Shown here one piece after another: positions 1 through 5,719 of a stretch of 5,836 nt of DNA. This stretch comes from DAOUCV01 sp034432095 (GTDB taxonomy: Bacteria > Chloroflexota > Dehalococcoidia > Dehalococcoidales > UBA2162), in the NCBI GenBank assembly GCA_034432095.1, contig DAOUCV010000083.1, forward strand, positions 1 to 5,836. The letters run 5' to 3'. Both the position numbers and the translations under genes were made by a program. Every line of letters begins with the position of its first letter. Position 1 is the stretch's first letter. Below the pieces are notes generated by a model. That model saw nothing but the letters and a program-made list of their open reading frames with translations, did not search any database and was not told the DNA's origin.

Positions 1-1070
1 AGTCCTGCCCTAATGGCGAAATCACAGAGCGTTACTGACATCATCGATTCCACCACTGGTACGTCCCTGGGTACAATACAGGCGTCGTGCCTGCCTTTAA
101 CTATCACTCTGGCGCACTGCATTTTCACCATATCAACGGTTTCCTGTTCTAGGGCAATAGAGGATGGCGGCTTGACGGCAACCCTGAGCACTATGGGCAT
201 GCCGTTGCTCACGCCGCCGAGTATGCCACCGGCATTGTTGGTTAGGGTGACTATTTTGCCATTCTTGATGGTGAAGGGGTCGTTATTCTCTGAACCTCTT
301 TTCCGGGCCGCCGAGAAGCCTGAGCCGAATTCAACCCCCTTGACTGCCGGGATGGCAAAAAGGGCTTTAGATAGCTCCCCTTCTAAAGTATCAAAGACTG
401 GTTCCCCCAAGCCGACCGGTACATTAAGCGCTATACCTTCGATAACCCCGCCCACACTATCGCCTTCCTCTCTAGCTTTCTCAACTACTCTAGCCATCTC
501 TCTGGTAGCTTTAGGGTCGGCACACCGGAGCGGGTCTACCTCAACACTGGCTCTTATTTCATCAAGCCCCTTTCTCGCCGCTTCTACCCCGCCTATTGCC
601 ACCGTATGGGCTAGCACCTCAACGCCAATGACGCTAAGCAATTTCTTAGCCACGGCTCCAGCCATAACAAAAGTAGCCGTGATTCTTCCGGAAAATCTGC
701 CACCGCCCCTGAAGTCGTTGAACCCGCCATGCTTGATGAAGGCGGGATAATCGGCGTGGCCTGGTCTGGGTAGAAACCTCGTTTTTTCATACTCGCTGGA
801 ATCGATGTCTTTATTCCATACTATTAAGCAAATGGGAGCTCCGGCAGTGCGCCCGCGGAAAGTGCCGGAGAGAATCTCGACTTTATCCTCTTCGGCTCTG
901 GTTGTTGAGGCTATGCCTGACCCGGGTCTTCTTCTATCCAGCTCTTTCTGGATGTCCTGCTCGGTGAGAGGTAAGCCAGCCGGACATCCATCTATTACTA
1001 CTCCCACGCATCTGCCGTGGCTTTCACCGAAGCTGGTTATGGTGAACAGCTTCCCGAAACTATTATTCAT
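1..1070 (-). CDS. aroC: Chorismate synthase, C-terminus cut by window edge
   Basis: Chorismate synthase performs the last shikimate step, the anti-1,4-elimination of phosphate from EPSP to give chorismate, using reduced FMN in the cytoplasm. Seen: 356 codons from ATG at 1070 to the left edge with no stop. The family signature GESHGRCVGVVIDGCP lies at residues 15-30 with His18, and RPGHAD at 102-107 carries the second conserved His (105). RGGGRFSGRITA (121-132) is the FMN/substrate loop, in the RFSGR form rather than the enterobacterial RSSAR. TNNAGGILGG lies near 278-287, and GRHDACIVPRDVPVVESM near 326-343 is the C-terminal signature, with Ala where Pro/Ser/Val is usual. Family members are about 350-400 residues, so little is missing. 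The start overlaps the aroA stop by 8 nt and has a good Shine-Dalgarno sequence. It is the last aro gene visible; anything further downstream is outside the window. Confidence 0.97.
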   Translation of the reverse strand, partial: MNNSFGKLFTITSFGESHGRCVGVVIDGCPAGLPLTEQDIQKELDRRRPGSGIASTTRAEEDKVEILSGTFRGRTAGAPICLIVWNKDIDSSEYEKTRFLPRPGHADYPAFIKHGGFNDFRGGGRFSGRITATFVMAGAVAKKLLSVIGVEVLAHTVAIGGVEAARKGLDEIRASVEVDPLRCADPKATREMARVVEKAREEGDSVGGVIEGIALNVPVGLGEPVFDTLEGELSKALFAIPAVKGVEFGSGFSAARKRGSENNDPFTIKNGKIVTLTNNAGGILGGVSNGMPIVLRVAVKPPSSIALEQETVDMVKMQCARVIVKGRHDACIVPRDVPVVESMMSVTLCDFAIRAG

Positions 1071-2325
1071 CTAGTCTCACCTCACCCCCTATACTTTTGA
1101 ATGTGTCCCAGAAATCGGGGTATGTCTTGGAGACACATTCAGCGTTATTGATTGTGGTTCCACCCACTGCTGAACCAAGCAGGCTGAAAGCCATAGCAAT
1201 GCGGTGGTCACCCATGCTATCGATGACCGAGCTCCGGGCTGGCGACCCGGTAATAGTTATTCTATCTCTCTCCTCCGTGACCTTTACGCCCATCCTGGTC
1301 AGGCTTTCGGTCAGAACTGAGGGTCTATCTGATTCTTTGAGCCTCGCCCTCTCTATTCCGCTGAACTCGCTGGTTCCATCGGCGGCGGCGGCCAGAACTG
1401 CTATCGTTGGCAGCAGGTCTATGCAATCGGATAGGTTGGCTTTTAGCGCTTTTAATCTTGACCTTTTTACGGTGACCGAATTTTGCCCAACGGTAACCTG
1501 AGCTCCCATCTCTTTCAGAAAGTCTATTATTGCCTTGTCCCCCTGCAAGCTTGCCGGGTTTAGGTTCTCTACTTCTACTTCACCGGATAAAGCACCCAGC
1601 GCTAATAGATACGAAGCTGAAGACCAGTCTCCCTCAACTCTGTATCTGGTTGGCCTGTATGTTTGTTGGGATATTTCAAATTCTCTCAAGCCTTCAGACG
1701 TTTTTACCCTTATCCCGAACTGTCTCAGGCATTCTATGGTCATCAGGACATAAGGGTGCGATTCCAGGGGTGTCGTTAGCCTGATTTGGACAGTCTCCTC
1801 GGCGAAGGGAGATATGAACAGTATGGCTGAGACAAATTGGGAGCTTATGTTCCCGGGCAGTTCGGTAATGCCACCTTTTAATCTATCTCCATTAACAATG
1901 ACACAGGACTCCTTCTCCTGGTAGTAGCAATCAACCCCCAGTTGTCTGAGTGCCTGGATGAGTGGCTTTATCGGTCTTCGGGAGAGGGAGGGGGCTGAGG
2001 TCAAGCGGCTTTGACCGGGGATAAGTGAACAGATGGCAGTCATAAATCTCAGAGTTGCCGCTGATTCCCGGCAGAAGAGGTCTGCCTTCGGCTCATGGAA
2101 ATCACCCCCGCTGACTTTCCAGGAGTCCCTGTCCTGAAGGGTGCGGATGCCAACCTTACTTAATACCTCCTGGCAGACTGCGGTATCATCGGAGGCTAGG
2201 GGACTTATTATTTCGCTCTCGCCTTTGGCCAGGGCAGCACAAACTAGCCCCCGGATGGTGTAGCTTTTCGAGGAGGGAGCGAGCACCTTCCCCTTTATCT
2301 TGCTTTTAGAAATCGAAGCTCTCAT
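1063..2325 (-). CDS. aroA: 3-phosphoshikimate 1-carboxyvinyltransferase (EPSP synthase)
   Basis: EPSP synthase transfers the enolpyruvyl group of PEP to shikimate-3-phosphate and is the target of glyphosate. Seen: 420 residues, within the usual 420-450. PSSKSYTIR (17-25) gives the substrate-binding Lys20, Ser21 and Arg25. RRPI is at 116-119 and SSQF at 161-164. EGDWSSASYLLALGA (231-245) matches the family's EGD-SSASY strand. Asp303 precedes LLP and corresponds to the catalytic Asp313 of E. coli. RLKESDR (328-334) holds Glu331, DHRIAMAFSL (373-382) holds Asp373 and Arg375, and Lys400 lies in SKTYPD. The PEP/glyphosate loop reads RESAATLRFM (86-95), so Ala89 stands where E. coli has Gly96, by eye alignment. 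Pro335 replaces the usual aliphatic residue after KESDR. The start overlaps the end of aroK by 20 nt and has only a weak GAAG-type ribosome site, so translational coupling is likely. Confidence 0.97.
   Translation of the reverse strand: MRASISKSKIKGKVLAPSSKSYTIRGLVCAALAKGESEIISPLASDDTAVCQEVLSKVGIRTLQDRDSWKVSGGDFHEPKADLFCRESAATLRFMTAICSLIPGQSRLTSAPSLSRRPIKPLIQALRQLGVDCYYQEKESCVIVNGDRLKGGITELPGNISSQFVSAILFISPFAEETVQIRLTTPLESHPYVLMTIECLRQFGIRVKTSEGLREFEISQQTYRPTRYRVEGDWSSASYLLALGALSGEVEVENLNPASLQGDKAIIDFLKEMGAQVTVGQNSVTVKRSRLKALKANLSDCIDLLPTIAVLAAAADGTSEFSGIERARLKESDRPSVLTESLTRMGVKVTEERDRITITGSPARSSVIDSMGDHRIAMAFSLLGSAVGGTTINNAECVSKTYPDFWDTFKSIGGEVRLDE
1076..1083 (-). promoter_or_regulatory. Ribosome binding site of aroC
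   Basis: GAGGTGAG lies 5 nt before the aroC ATG, inside the last codons of aroA. It is one of the better Shine-Dalgarno sequences in the operon and supports the start at 1070. Confidence 0.7.
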
Positions 2326-2836
2326 CTTCTTTTAGTTTCTCTATTATCTGCTCAGCGACAGCATTGATGTCCAGTTTTGAGGTGTTTATGGTAATATCGG
2401 CGGCTCGCTCATAAAATGGCTTTCTGAATTTTAGCATCTCATTGATTGTTTTTAACTGGTTCTCCACTTCAAGTAGGGGTCTTTGCCCCTTTTCTTTGGC
2501 TACCCGTTTCAGGATGACTCTTGGAGATGCCGTCAGATAGACTACCCTGGAGTTTTCTCTCAACCGGTCAACGTTTATTTTGTTGAGGACTATCCCTCCC
2601 CCACAGGCAATAACACAGTGTTTCTCCTGAGCAATCTTCTTGGTAGCTTCAATCTCAAGCTCACGGAAGGCCATCTCGCCGTCATCTCTGAAGATTTCGG
2701 GGATTGACTTGCCCGCCTCTTGCTCAATCAGCCAGTCCAGCTCGATGAACTTCATTCCCAGCTTCTTCGCCAGAATGTTACCCACCGCCGTTTTCCCCGT
2801 GCCCATATAACCGATTAGAGCAATATTAGTTTTCAT
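2306..2836 (-). CDS. aroK: Shikimate kinase
   Basis: Shikimate kinase phosphorylates the 3-OH of shikimate with ATP. Seen: 176 residues, a normal length for this P-loop NMP-kinase-like fold. The Walker A motif GYMGTGKT is at 9-16. FIELDWLIE (30-38) carries Asp34, which binds shikimate/Mg2+; the first acidic position of the usual D-x-D is Glu32 here. FRELE (57-61) gives Arg58, GGG is at 79-81, the lid motif GQRPLL (117-122) gives Arg119, and Arg138 in FRKPFY is the C-terminal shikimate-binding Arg. The open frame extends upstream to an ATG at 2902, but that would add 22 non-homologous residues inside aroE. The ATG at 2836 gives the canonical MKTNIALIGYMGTGKT start and lies 5 nt after the aroE stop. 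No clear Shine-Dalgarno precedes it (AAACATTTGTAAATACA), so reinitiation after aroE is likely. aroL would be an alternative symbol for the same activity. Confidence 0.95.
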   Translation of the reverse strand: MKTNIALIGYMGTGKTAVGNILAKKLGMKFIELDWLIEQEAGKSIPEIFRDDGEMAFRELEIEATKKIAQEKHCVIACGGGIVLNKINVDRLRENSRVVYLTASPRVILKRVAKEKGQRPLLEVENQLKTINEMLKFRKPFYERAADITINTSKLDINAVAEQIIEKLKEDESFDF

Positions 2837-2841
2837 TGTAT

Positions 2842-3705
2842 TTACAAATGTTTGAAGGCTTCTTCTTTCATCAATTCGACCGGCGCCTTCAGACCGGTCC
2901 ACTTCTCAAAGGCCAGGGCTCCTTGCCATACCAGCATATCCACCCCGCTTATAGTCTCAGCACCAGCGGCCTCAGCCTCTCGCAGTAATTTTGTCTTGAC
3001 TGGATTATAGACAATGTCATAGACAATCAGCTGATTTCTAAGCAGGTCGAAGGGAACGGGGGTCTCGTTGCTCCTGGGACTCATCCCCACGCTGGTGGCA
3101 TTAACCAGAATATCGGCTTTTTCCAGGGCTTTTATCAAATTTTCTCTATTCAGTTCTAGGGCTTCCACCTTTTTGCTGAAAGTCTGTGAAATCCGGTGGG
3201 CTAGTTCCACTGCCCAGTCCAGTTCCAGCCGTCGGTTAAGGATGACCAGATTGGCACCTCTATCTGCCAGAATAAAGGAGACCGCTCTTGAGGCACCCCC
3301 AGCCCCTAGAATGACAATATTTCTCCCTTTCGGCTCAACCTCTCTTTCCAGCATCGCCTGCAGAAATCCGGTGGCATCCGTATTGTAGCCGGTCAAAACT
3401 CCATCATCATTAACTATGGTGTTGACCGCCCCAATCTTCTCCGCCAGGGGGTCCAGCTTATCGAGAAACTTCAAGGCAGCCACCTTATGGGGGATGGTCA
3501 CACTTAGCCCCCTCATGTTTAAGGCCCTCATGCCTTCAATAGCTTCTCCCAGCTCCTCTGCTTTTACCCTGAAGGCTACATATACATAGTCCAGTCCCAT
3601 CTTAGTGAAGGCGGCGTTATGTATTGCCGGCGACATCGTATGTTCTATCGGGTCGCCGATTATCCCGCAGACTCTTGTTTTGCCTGATATGCTGTTTTTC
3701 ATCAT
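2842..3705 (-). CDS. aroE: Shikimate dehydrogenase (NADP+)
   Basis: AroE reversibly reduces 3-dehydroshikimate to shikimate with NADPH. Seen: 287 residues, typical for AroE. The N-terminal substrate domain has GDPIEHTMSPAIHN (17-30), where the family's Ser-x-Ser pair is Thr23 and Ser25. SVTIPHK (68-74) gives catalytic Lys74, GAVNTI gives Asn95, and GYNTDATGF (106-114) gives catalytic Asp110. The Rossmann domain has the GAGGAS loop at 134-139 and NRR (157-159), the basic cluster that reads the NADP 2'-phosphate. NATSVGMSP (202-210), YDIVYNP (229-235) and GVDMLVWQGALAFE (254-267, Gln261) complete the family pattern. The start is ATGATG; the first Met makes a 4-nt ATGA overlap with the aroD stop, the second a 1-nt overlap, and the sequence does not decide between them. 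The motifs favour a biosynthetic AroE over a quinate/shikimate YdiB-type enzyme. Confidence 0.96.
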   Translation of the reverse strand: MMKNSISGKTRVCGIIGDPIEHTMSPAIHNAAFTKMGLDYVYVAFRVKAEELGEAIEGMRALNMRGLSVTIPHKVAALKFLDKLDPLAEKIGAVNTIVNDDGVLTGYNTDATGFLQAMLEREVEPKGRNIVILGAGGASRAVSFILADRGANLVILNRRLELDWAVELAHRISQTFSKKVEALELNRENLIKALEKADILVNATSVGMSPRSNETPVPFDLLRNQLIVYDIVYNPVKTKLLREAEAAGAETISGVDMLVWQGALAFEKWTGLKAPVELMKEEAFKHL

Positions 3706-4358
3706 CTCATCATCTCGTAGATTTTTTTCAGTTCTTTTACCGTTATTTGCCCGGGGGCTGATTCCTTTCCTTTCTGTATTGAGGCATAGGTAAAGTCAGC
3801 ACCGACCAGCGGGCTGAGAACCCGACTCACTTGTCCCATTTGCCCCATAGCAAAGGCAACCATTCTATTCTCAGAAAAGTCTGATATTAGCTGAAGTACC
3901 ACCAGATTGTCTTCAAATTCTCTGGCAGTCGTTACCACCTTGCATATATCAGCCCCGGCTTTTGCTTGCTTGGTGACAATTGCTTTTAGTTCTCCGAGGG
4001 GGGGCGTTTTCACTACATCATGGAATGAGAGAATACATTTTACTCCTCTCTTCTTGACCAGCGGCACGATGTTTGTCAGGTTCTTTGTCCTGAATTCAAC
4101 ATCGACCATAGCGGCTCCCAGTTCAATTGCTTGGAGGAGTCTCTCTATCCGCCTCGCTTCATTTCCCTCCCATTTACCTCCCTCATCAATAGTCCGGTTG
4201 GTGGCAATCCAGGGTTTCTTGATTTGTTTGACCACCTCCTGCCAGCCATCGCCAATGATGTCAATGCGCACCTCGAAGAGGTCTATCATTGGCTCAACTT
4301 CTTTGACGGGTTTAAGGTCGGTATCTACGATGACGGCGCAGATTCTGGGAATATTCAT
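3702..4358 (-). CDS. aroD: 3-dehydroquinate dehydratase, type I
   Basis: This class I dehydroquinase forms a Schiff base with 3-dehydroquinate and removes water by syn-elimination to give 3-dehydroshikimate. Seen: 218 residues, near the compact end of the class (about 220-250). FEVRID (28-33) supplies the substrate-binding Glu29 and Arg31. DVEFR (86-90) carries Glu88, equivalent to Glu86 of the Salmonella enzyme. SFHD (111-114) carries the general acid/base His113, and ADICKVV (136-142) carries the Schiff-base Lys140. GQVSRV holds Arg179, and ESAPGQ (199-204) holds Ser200 and Gln204, which close over the substrate. The type II enzyme (AroQ) is unrelated and can be excluded. The gene begins 1 nt after the aroB stop, and its stop overlaps the aroE start. 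An AGGAGG lies upstream but 15 nt from the ATG, a long spacer. Confidence 0.96.
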   Translation of the reverse strand: MNIPRICAVIVDTDLKPVKEVEPMIDLFEVRIDIIGDGWQEVVKQIKKPWIATNRTIDEGGKWEGNEARRIERLLQAIELGAAMVDVEFRTKNLTNIVPLVKKRGVKCILSFHDVVKTPPLGELKAIVTKQAKAGADICKVVTTAREFEDNLVVLQLISDFSENRMVAFAMGQMGQVSRVLSPLVGADFTYASIQKGKESAPGQITVKELKKIYEMMR

Positions 4359-4359
4359 T

Positions 4360-5433
4360 TCAGAATAGTAAAACCTCCTCCACCAGAGAGGGGCTCACTT
4401 CGTCAGTGATGAATGCCTCTCCTATTTTTCTGGGCAGGGCAAACCTTATTTTGCCCTGTAGAATTTTCTTGTCGTGTTTTATCGCCTGGATTAGCCCTTC
4501 GCGCTGAAGAGTGGGGAGTTGCGTCGGCAGACCGGCTCGGGCGATAACTTTCTCCAGTCTTTTCATCTCATTTTCATTGAGTACACCCAGTTTGTTGGAG
4601 ATTCTTGCCTCAGCCACCATCCCGATAGCCACTGCCTCGCCGTGCCAGATTTTGAGTTTTGAGACGGATTCGATGGCGTGTCCGATGGTGTGTCCGTAGT
4701 TCAGGATGTTTCTCAACCCGGTGTCCAGTTCATCTTTCTCCACAACCCGGGCTTTAATCTTAGCCGAGTGGAAGACAACCGTTTCGAGTGCCGTGGCATC
4801 AAGCGCTTTTACTTTATCGAGGTTTTCTTCAAGATAGCTGAAGAACGCTTCGTCCACAATGGCTCCGTGTTTTATTATCTCAGCCAGTCCATTACTGAGT
4901 TCTCTGGGGGAAAGGGTTTTGAGGGTAGCAGTATCGGAGATGGTTAACCTTGGCTGATAGAAGGCACCGATTTTATTCTTTAGTTGTTCGTGGTTTACCG
5001 CCACCTTGCCACCGATGCTGCTATCGCCCTGAGCCAGCAGGGTGGTCGGTACTTGTATGAGCGGGACTCCCCGCATATAGGTAGCGGCAACAAATCCGGT
5101 CAGGTCGCCAATCACTCCACCACCCAGCGCTAGAATAGGTGTCGTCCTCTCCGCATAGAAGTTGGTCAGCTCGTGGTAGAGTCTGCCGGCAGTCTTAAGT
5201 GATTTTTGCTTTTCGCCCTCGGGTACTTCAAGAAGGAGTGTCTCAAAGCCACTGTCAACCAGAGTTTGCTTCAAGGTGTCGCCGTATAGCTTTTTCACTC
5301 TGGGGTCGGTAACAATTACCAGTTTACCACTGAAGCCAATTTCTTTTAATCTGGCGCCAGTCTGCAAGAGCAGCCCCGAACCGATGAGGATATCGTAGTT
5401 ATTGATACCAAGCCTCACCCTGACTTTCTTCAT
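4360..5433 (-). CDS. aroB: 3-dehydroquinate synthase
   Basis: AroB converts DAHP to 3-dehydroquinate, using NAD+ catalytically and a divalent metal, usually Zn2+ or Co2+. Seen: 357 residues, the usual length. PEGEKQKSL (71-79) and LALGGGVIGDLTGFVAATYMRG (101-122) form the NAD-binding region. VPTTLLAQGDSSIGGKVAVNH (128-148) holds Asp137, Lys143 and Asn147; the usual AQVDSS and GGKTGVN are AQGDSS and GGKVAVN here. The metal ligands are Glu185 in NGLAEIIKHG, His248 in NYGHTIGHA and His264 in WHGEAV. HDKK (320-323) is the C-terminal substrate-binding motif. The start at 5433 has GAGG at 5439-5442 with a 5-nt spacer. It is the first gene of the visible operon. No DAHP synthase gene precedes it; the upstream space is a leader region and then an insertion-sequence end. 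Confidence 0.97.
   Translation of the reverse strand: MKKVRVRLGINNYDILIGSGLLLQTGARLKEIGFSGKLVIVTDPRVKKLYGDTLKQTLVDSGFETLLLEVPEGEKQKSLKTAGRLYHELTNFYAERTTPILALGGGVIGDLTGFVAATYMRGVPLIQVPTTLLAQGDSSIGGKVAVNHEQLKNKIGAFYQPRLTISDTATLKTLSPRELSNGLAEIIKHGAIVDEAFFSYLEENLDKVKALDATALETVVFHSAKIKARVVEKDELDTGLRNILNYGHTIGHAIESVSKLKIWHGEAVAIGMVAEARISNKLGVLNENEMKRLEKVIARAGLPTQLPTLQREGLIQAIKHDKKILQGKIRFALPRKIGEAFITDEVSPSLVEEVLLF
4374..4379 (-). promoter_or_regulatory. Shine-Dalgarno of aroD with long spacer
   Basis: AGGAGG lies inside the last codons of aroB, 15 nt before the only plausible aroD ATG (4358). No ATG, GTG or TTG in the aroD frame lies closer to it. Ribosomes ending aroB must pass over it, so it may aid reinitiation rather than act as a standard site. 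Confidence 0.5.
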
Positions 5434-5438
5434 TTCAT

Positions 5439-5463
5439 CCTCTAGTAATTATATACTATTATA
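5439..5463 (-). promoter_or_regulatory. aroB ribosome site with two TATAAT boxes upstream
   Basis: GAGG at 5439-5442 is the aroB Shine-Dalgarno sequence, 5 nt from the ATG. Directly upstream are two exact TATAAT hexamers on the operon strand, at 5448-5453 and 5458-5463. Neither has a recognisable TTGACA-like -35 at 16-18 nt. The first would start transcription within the ribosome site; the second would leave a leader of roughly 17 nt. The ribosome site is fairly sure; the promoter reading is weak. Confidence 0.4.
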
Positions 5464-5469
5464 GAACTC

Positions 5470-5491
5470 GAGGCAGTCCTTTTGCCTCCTT
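5470..5491 (-). promoter_or_regulatory. Hairpin overlapping an orphan AAGGAGG
   Basis: GAGGCA (5483-5488 on the operon strand) pairs with TGCCTC (5470-5475) around a 7-nt loop. A perfect anti-16S match, AAGGAGG at 5485-5491, overlaps the upstream arm. No ATG, GTG or TTG follows at a suitable distance; only a CTG opening a 5-codon frame does. It could be a ribosome standby or protein-binding site, or chance. Confidence 0.4.
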
Positions 5492-5498
5492 AAACGAC

Positions 5499-5523
5499 AG
5501 AACCCTCGGCTCAGGAGGGTTCT
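5499..5523 (-). promoter_or_regulatory. Perfect 9-bp hairpin in aro leader
   Basis: AGAACCCTC and its exact reverse complement GAGGGTTCT enclose a 7-nt loop. The stem is G+C-rich in the middle and is the strongest local structure between aroB and the insertion-sequence end. On the operon strand it is followed by GTCGTTTAAGG, and on the plus strand by TCTCAACTTCTTG. Neither has the run of U expected of an intrinsic terminator. A regulatory stem in the operon leader is the best guess; a weak terminator for plus-strand transcription is possible. Confidence 0.5.
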
Positions 5524-5579
5524 CTCAACTTCTTGTATCTAATTTTCTTACCTTAACTGACTGTTTCTTTAAGCCTTCT

Positions 5580-5672
5580 TTATGCCAGAACCTCCCGAGC
5601 GCGTTTCCAACGCACCGTAAATATGAAACAAGTGTACTTTTGGGAGGTGGTGTAATTCCTCATATTTTGCAT
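5580..5672 (-). CDS. Candidate 30-aa leader peptide with aromatic residues
   Basis: A 30-codon ORF starts at ATG 5672 and ends at TAA 5580, about 150 nt before aroB. An AAGG lies 6 nt before the ATG, and the predicted start point of the TTGACA/TAGAGT promoter falls just upstream. The product includes MRNYTTSQKYTCFIF and ends in RWKRAREVLA; it contains 2 Tyr, 2 Phe and 1 Trp, a high share for 30 residues but not the tight cluster seen in classical pheL or trpL. A second ATG at codon 4 is possible. I recognise no protein family. It overlaps other short open frames, so chance is a real alternative. Confidence 0.25.
   Translation of the reverse strand: MQNMRNYTTSQKYTCFIFTVRWKRAREVLA
5590..5648 (-). 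promoter_or_regulatory. Long-range 7-bp stem enclosing a small hairpin
   Basis: ACCTCCC (5642-5648 on the operon strand) is the exact reverse complement of GGGAGGT (5590-5596). Inside the enclosed region lies GCGTT-GGA-AACGC (5601-5613), a 5-bp stem with a 3-nt loop. Both arms fall inside the candidate leader ORF, so a translating ribosome would disrupt the fold. Confidence 0.3.
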
Positions 5673-5679
5673 GCCCGAC

Positions 5680-5703
5680 CTTATGTGCCAACTCTAACAT
5701 AAG
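5680..5703. repeat. 7-bp inverted repeat around the putative -10 box
   Basis: CTTATGT at 5680-5686 and ACATAAG at 5697-5703 are perfect inverted copies separated by 10 nt. The TAGAGT -10 candidate (5691-5696, minus strand) lies in the spacer, a placement typical of a repressor operator. No known operator is recognised, and the repeat is short enough to be chance. Confidence 0.4.
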
Positions 5704-5719
5704 AGACCTGGTTTGTCAA
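5691..5719 (-). promoter_or_regulatory. Candidate sigma-70 type promoter of the aro operon
   Basis: On the minus strand an exact TTGACA (5714-5719) is followed after 17 nt by TAGAGT (5691-5696), 4 of 6 matches to TATAAT. The start point would be near 5684, just before the small leader ORF and about 250 nt before aroB. The -35 lies within a few bases of the inferred insertion-sequence tip. Confidence 0.4.

Larger units (their letters stand above)
1..5433 (-). other. aroBDEKAC shikimate operon
   Basis: Six genes on one strand occupy 5433 nt with essentially no spacers. The junctions are: aroB-aroD 1 nt apart; aroD-aroE 4 nt overlap (ATGA); aroE-aroK 5 nt apart; aroK-aroA 20 nt overlap; aroA-aroC 8 nt overlap. 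No terminator or internal promoter is evident between them, and such junctions imply one mRNA and coupled translation. The products cover shikimate steps 2 to 7 in exact order, so the transcript alone takes DAHP to chorismate. The missing step 1 must be encoded elsewhere. Confidence 0.9.

Noticed and set aside
13..750. A 245-codon open frame on the plus strand
   Set aside because: It is antisense to aroC, which carries every family motif on the minus strand. The plus-strand translation is low-complexity Ser/Thr/Pro/Leu-rich, as expected of a shadow frame.
2837..2902. An upstream in-frame ATG that would make aroK 198 residues
   Set aside because: It would add 22 residues read from inside aroE in another frame. 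Shikimate kinases begin a few residues before the P-loop, which fits the ATG at 2836.
3907..4368. A 153-codon plus-strand frame, with similar ones at 1097-1501 and 3068-3388
   Set aside because: They lie antisense to aroD, aroA and aroE, have no recognisable motif and no plausible ribosome site, and the opposite strand is clearly coding.
5499..5540. Intrinsic terminator at the 9-bp hairpin
   Set aside because: The stem is strong, but neither strand follows it with a run of T; the plus strand has only TCTCAACTTCTTG. It is kept as a structured element only.
5569..5700. A 43-codon minus-strand ORF beginning MLELAHKVGHAKYEE
   Set aside because: It has no recognised family and only a poor ribosome site, and its start lies upstream of the candidate promoter start point. 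It competes with the better placed 30-codon frame.
5434..5700. T-box or known riboswitch ahead of aroB
   Set aside because: I saw no T-box consensus (AGGGTGGNACCGCG-like) and no familiar riboswitch core on the operon strand.
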